DNA of 64,000 bases from Lentilactobacillus rapi DSM 19907 = JCM 15042 (GTDB taxonomy: Bacteria; Bacillota; Bacilli; Lactobacillales; Lactobacillaceae), in NCBI RefSeq assembly GCF_001436255.1, contig NZ_AZEI01000076.1:434001-498000 (forward strand), given 5' to 3'. The notes beneath the pieces are model-generated. The model was not told the origin of the DNA, searched no databases, and was given only the letters and a program-made list of their open reading frames with translations. This document shows positions 61,398 to 64,000 of the stretch, in pieces. The first letter of the stretch is position 1. The number at the start of each line of letters is the position of its first letter. The position numbers were made by a program, and so were the translations under genes.

Positions 61398-62111
61398 TTA
61401 ATCAATTTGAACTTCCCGTTGTGCTCCAGAAACTTTCTGGACCGTTCCCTTCACGGTGAAGAAATCTTCACACAGCTGTTGCAATTCCACCATGGCGACA
61501 TCGGATCGCTCAGCTTGCTCCTTATTAATCGATTCAATCACCAATATCGGATTGCGAGTGGCTTCCGTTAGTTCCGTCCGTTGTGATTCCCGCCAATTAA
61601 AGCAGCGACAAACCGCTCCCTTATCGTCCAAATAACAAACTTCACCTGGAAGAGCCGGCATGTCCTCCGTTTCACCATAGGGCAGAAACGACTCCCTGCC
61701 TTTTGCCACCCCTAAGTGCATGTCTCCGACAATGGCGTCGACATCCTCGCCACCACAGGAAGCCCCATATTTGAGCGAAACACTATTATAAAGATCCACT
61801 AACGGCATAATTGGGGAGAAGGTCTTTCCTTGGCTAACCCGTTTTAATAACGCTTCTGTGGTGGCCCGGGCACCCTTTTTGGTCTTGAATTTTCTAAATG
61901 CTTGCCGCCATTGGTCAACCACTGGATTTTTCCGAAACGGTTCAACGGTAATATACTGTTCGGCAGCCTGGGTGCCCTCATCAAGCAGCTTCTGTAAATA
62001 AGCCAATTTATCTGCTTGAATATGATTGTCAATCCCTGCAAGGGTCATGACATTAATTTGAACGTCCGGAAAAAGATCAACTACTTGGGAATCTAAAATT
62101 AATTTTTTCAT
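61398..62111 (-). CDS. B3/B4 tRNA-binding-domain protein
   Basis: A 237-residue single-domain protein of the B3/B4 family (PF03483), the fold used by the phenylalanyl-tRNA synthetase beta subunit. Motifs seen are PVVDQWRQAFRKFKTKKGARATTEALLKRV (~64-92), IMPLVDLYNSVSLKYGASCGGEDVDAI (~100-126) and LDDKGAVCRCFNWRESQRTELTEATRN (~160-186). Stand-alone members may edit or bind tRNA; unproved. ATG 62111 has a weak site. It follows the broken GNAT gene on the same strand. Confidence 0.87.
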   Translation of the reverse strand: MKKLILDSQVVDLFPDVQINVMTLAGIDNHIQADKLAYLQKLLDEGTQAAEQYITVEPFRKNPVVDQWRQAFRKFKTKKGARATTEALLKRVSQGKTFSPIMPLVDLYNSVSLKYGASCGGEDVDAIVGDMHLGVAKGRESFLPYGETEDMPALPGEVCYLDDKGAVCRCFNWRESQRTELTEATRNPILVIESINKEQAERSDVAMVELQQLCEDFFTVKGTVQKVSGAQREVQID

Positions 62112-62130
62112 TATCTAACCTGGCTTCCAA

Positions 62131-62602
62131 CTAAATTGTTTTCTTCAAAATAAGGTCACGCTGTGGGCTGTCACCTAATGTAAATACATGATCGCCAATT
62201 TTCTTAAAACCAAGTTGTTTGTAAAAAGCAATCGCACCGGGATTATGCTCCCAAACGCCAAGCCAAATGTTCGTTTTACCCCAATCCATGACGTTTGTGT
62301 GCTGGTAAAACGTAAATTCGTTGAACTTCCAAACTAGCTTCACCCATTTTTTCTGTTTGAGAATCTAAAATATTAATTTTCAAATAACCAGCTAATTCAT
62401 CGTCCTCAAATATAAAAAAGAATTCTGAATCAGGGTTGGCGAGTTCGCTGTGAAGTTGCGGCTGACTGTATGATCGAACTAAGTACTTTTCTAAATCTGC
62501 TTGTGAATTATATTGCCCAAAGGTATCCGTGAATGTGGCCCGGCTGATTTCTTCAAGTTGTGGCAAGTCAGCCACCGTGCATTTTCTAATCGATGTTGCC
62601 AA
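62131..62602 (-). pseudogene. GNAT acetyltransferase with internal deletion
   Basis: Two frames give the two halves of one N-acetyltransferase. The first (62602-62276) runs MATSIRKCTVADLPQLEEI to VQRIYVLPAHKRHGLG and then hits TAA. The second (from about 62290) continues KTNIWLGVWEHNPGAIAFYKQLGFKKIGDHVFTLGD to the end. The helix that normally separates HGLGK from KTNIWLGV (about 15-18 residues) is absent, so a deletion with a frame change has removed part of the acetyl-CoA-binding helix. Confidence 0.85.
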
Positions 62603-62613
62603 TCATTTTCCTC

Positions 62614-63072
62614 CTAGTATTTGCGGTGATGACCTTTTTTGACGAATTCCCAATCGGCTGAAACGTTGTCACTCACTTTTAACAACAATTTTTCAAGCAA
62701 CTGGCTATCTTCCTCGCTGAGTCCTCCGAGGGCAACTTTATTCGAGTACAGATTCTCACGGTGAATAAATGGATACACATCAGTTGCTTTTTTGGTTGGA
62801 AACAGCCGTTTGATTTTTTTATTAGTGGCATCGGCCCGTCGATCAATAAAGCCGTTCATGTCCATCTTTCGAATGGCTCGGGATGCTGTCGTCCGATCAA
62901 CTTTGATCATTGTCGCTAACTGTTCCTGGATAATGCCGGGATGCTCACAGATCCGAACCAGGTATAAATACTGACCCTTAGCGAGGTCAAAATCTTTAAA
63001 TTCAATATTTGCAACTGAATCCAGTGCCCGAGCAATTTCACCAATGGGTCGAAGAATTTCTGCTATTGCCAT
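62614..63072 (-). CDS. MarR-family transcriptional regulator
   Basis: A 152-residue winged-helix regulator. It has the MarR pattern LAKGQYLYLVRICEHPGIIQEQLATMIKVDRTTASRAIRKMDMNGFIDRRADATNKKIKRLFPTKKA (~30-96), with the recognition helix at DRTTASRAIRKM and the wing at RRADATNKK. ATG 63072 follows GGGAGG; a GTG one codon upstream is equivalent. It lies 11 bases upstream of the broken GNAT gene, so the pair formed one operon. Confidence 0.9.
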   Translation of the reverse strand: MAIAEILRPIGEIARALDSVANIEFKDFDLAKGQYLYLVRICEHPGIIQEQLATMIKVDRTTASRAIRKMDMNGFIDRRADATNKKIKRLFPTKKATDVYPFIHRENLYSNKVALGGLSEEDSQLLEKLLLKVSDNVSADWEFVKKGHHRKY

Positions 63073-63242
63073 CACCCTCCCTATTTCACTAGGAATGATT
63101 CTAAAACATTTTTATTGCAAATGCAACAAAATTTAAAATCGACTGAAAATTCCCAGTTTGATGATCGGCTTCATTAGGTTTGAAAAATGAAACAGTCCAT
63201 TGCTTCACAGTTATCTCAATATTCTAAGAACCGCTTCAACAT

Positions 63243-63476
63243 AAATCCAAAGCCAGGATTTCCCCACTACATTGTTGAAACGGGCAAAAAACAACTGCCG
63301 CTTACTATCTAAAGGACCCTTAACTAAAATCCAACCAGGACTTCCCCTGCTACATTGTTGAAACGGGCAAAAAACAACTGCCGCTTACTATCTAAAGGGC
63401 CCTTAACTAAAATCCAAAACCAGGATTTTAGTTAAGGGTCCTTTAGATAGCCGCGTCAAACCGTTGTTTTTTGCCC
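63243..63476. repeat. Direct repeats and long hairpin at the ATPase 3' end
   Basis: Units of ~84 bp begin at 63243, 63327 and 63410 (AAATCCAA...). The last forms a hairpin over 63365-63476: GGGCAAAAAACAAC with GTTGTTTTTTGCCC, CTATCTAAAGG with CCTTTAGATAG, and CCTTAACTAAAATCC with GGATTTTAGTTAAGG, apex AAAACCA. The right arm includes the last codons of the ATPase gene (stop at 63456-63458), so the 3' end of a coding sequence is part of the palindrome. The stretch 63073-63242 shows nothing else. Confidence 0.85.
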
Positions 63477-64000
63477 TCTTATTTTTCTAACCAGCCACTT
63501 TCTCCCCTCTTCCAACAGAAATAGTGGAATTGGGATACAGAATAGGAATACCCATTCAGAGAAATTGAGAGGTCCCGTATTGAAAATTTCCTGAAGAAAC
63601 GGCTGATACATTAGGCAGGCAATCAGGACAATTTCTACGCCAATTCCTAACCAGATTCGTCGGTTACTAAATAACCCAATCGAAAAGACTGACGAAATTT
63701 GCGTGCGACAGTTCATTGCCGCTGCAATCTGGCAGAACACAATTGCCCCCAGCGTAATGGTTGTCGCTTCCGCGTAGGGTAATCCTGATGAAGCCAAAGG
63801 GATATTTGGCCAGCCATTAACGTGATTAACAAAGAAGTAAGCAGCCGTTGAAATGACCGAAGCCGTCAATCCGTACAACCCAAACGCTTTCCAAATAATG
63901 GACTTGTTCAACAGATGACTATTTTGCGGACGGGGCGGCTGGTCCATAATCCCTGGTTCAGCTTTTTCAATGCCTAATCCAAGCGCTGGCAGTAAATCTG
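63456..64000 (-). CDS. P-type cation-transporting ATPase, C-terminal part
   Basis: The frame is open to the right edge (…DLLPALGLGIEKAEPGI then MDQPPRPQNSHLLN). It is the last ~181 residues of a P2-type ATPase of the calcium or cation-transporting kind. DLLPALGLGIEKAEPGIMDQPPR is the conserved hinge before the C-terminal membrane helices. Four further helices are visible (SIIWKAFGLYGLTASVISTAAYFF, EATTITLGAIVFCQIAAAMNCR, RRIWLGIGVEIVLIACLMYQPF, WVFLFCIPIPLFLLEEGRKWLV). The start lies outside the window; the stop is inside the palindrome. Confidence 0.93.
   Translation of the reverse strand, partial: DLLPALGLGIEKAEPGIMDQPPRPQNSHLLNKSIIWKAFGLYGLTASVISTAAYFFVNHVNGWPNIPLASSGLPYAEATTITLGAIVFCQIAAAMNCRTQISSVFSIGLFSNRRIWLGIGVEIVLIACLMYQPFLQEIFNTGPLNFSEWVFLFCIPIPLFLLEEGRKWLVRKIRGQKTTV

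Noticed and set aside
1-64000. tRNA genes, rRNA, prophage or complete insertion sequences
   Set aside because: No cloverleaf, rRNA, integrase, capsid or transposase sequence was recognised apart from the tmRNA.

Overview
The window is chromosomal DNA of a lactic acid bacterium of the family Lactobacillaceae, probably heterofermentative (Lentilactobacillus, Levilactobacillus, Secundilactobacillus or similar). The evidence is moderate GC, strong Shine-Dalgarno sites with frequent TTG starts, a tmRNA with the tag AKNNNNSYALAA, an archaeal-type PEP carboxylase, small secreted proteins of the W-H-x-GTPTAL-x-G-x-W type, and a cob-hem gene order that I recall from Lactobacillus reuteri. I cannot fix the species.

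Layout. 1-5.0 kb: end of a TauE/SafE exporter, a Pro-tRNA editing protein, tmRNA, an ArsR regulator with its operator, a secreted protein, VanZ, and an Abi_2 (AbiF/AbiD-type) HEPN gene followed by a compact set of stem-loops. 5-12 kb: CDF transporter, YhgE/Pip permease divergent from a TetR regulator and a VTT membrane protein, an eRF1-like protein, a HIT-like DUF4931 protein and a tyrosine phosphatase. 12.3-14.7 kb: eutJ and a PocR-type AraC regulator, the usual companions of a pdu (propanediol) operon, but with no pdu genes here. 15-38 kb: one 23-kb minus-strand run of 26 genes for uroporphyrinogen III synthesis, cobalt uptake and anaerobic corrin synthesis, then a divergent PduO-type adenosyltransferase. 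39.5-45.6 kb: PEP carboxylase, a secreted protein, a TMEM175-like channel with a long charged tail, a second TauE/SafE protein and a C69 dipeptidase. 46-52 kb: old yellow enzyme, four tandem palindromic units, a LexA-box promoter driving a YolD-like two-gene operon, a secreted protein, an MFS pump, a third TauE/SafE protein and YaaA. 52-64 kb: a frameshifted aldehyde dehydrogenase, a zinc alcohol dehydrogenase, a SerA-like dehydrogenase, an acetyltransferase, an HsmA-MFS efflux pair with twin operators, a zinc-ribbon membrane protein, a Tag-like glycosylase, a B3/B4 protein, a broken GNAT gene, MarR, and the end of a P-type ATPase.

How the genes work together. HemA, HemL, HemB, HemC and HemD make uroporphyrinogen III from glutamyl-tRNA. 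CobA, SirC and CbiK turn it into cobalt-sirohydrochlorin with cobalt imported by CbiMNQO. The cbi enzymes build the corrin ring, CbiP, CbiB, CobD and CobU complete and activate the side chain, and the PduO-type enzyme adenosylates it. The lower-ligand genes cobS, cobC and cobT, which I recall flanking hemD in L. reuteri, are absent, so the cluster as seen stops at adenosylcobinamide-GDP.

Most unusual signal. A family of ~120-nt imperfect palindromes (four tandem copies at 47110-47602 and one at 12262-12378) keeps its internal loops and its AAAACC-type apex, while the helices differ between copies with compensating changes on both arms. This suggests selection on a folded RNA or DNA hairpin. 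Two further palindrome families with similar apices lie at 63243-63476 and at 14835-14910 / 52030-52210. Nearly all sit at gene 3' ends.
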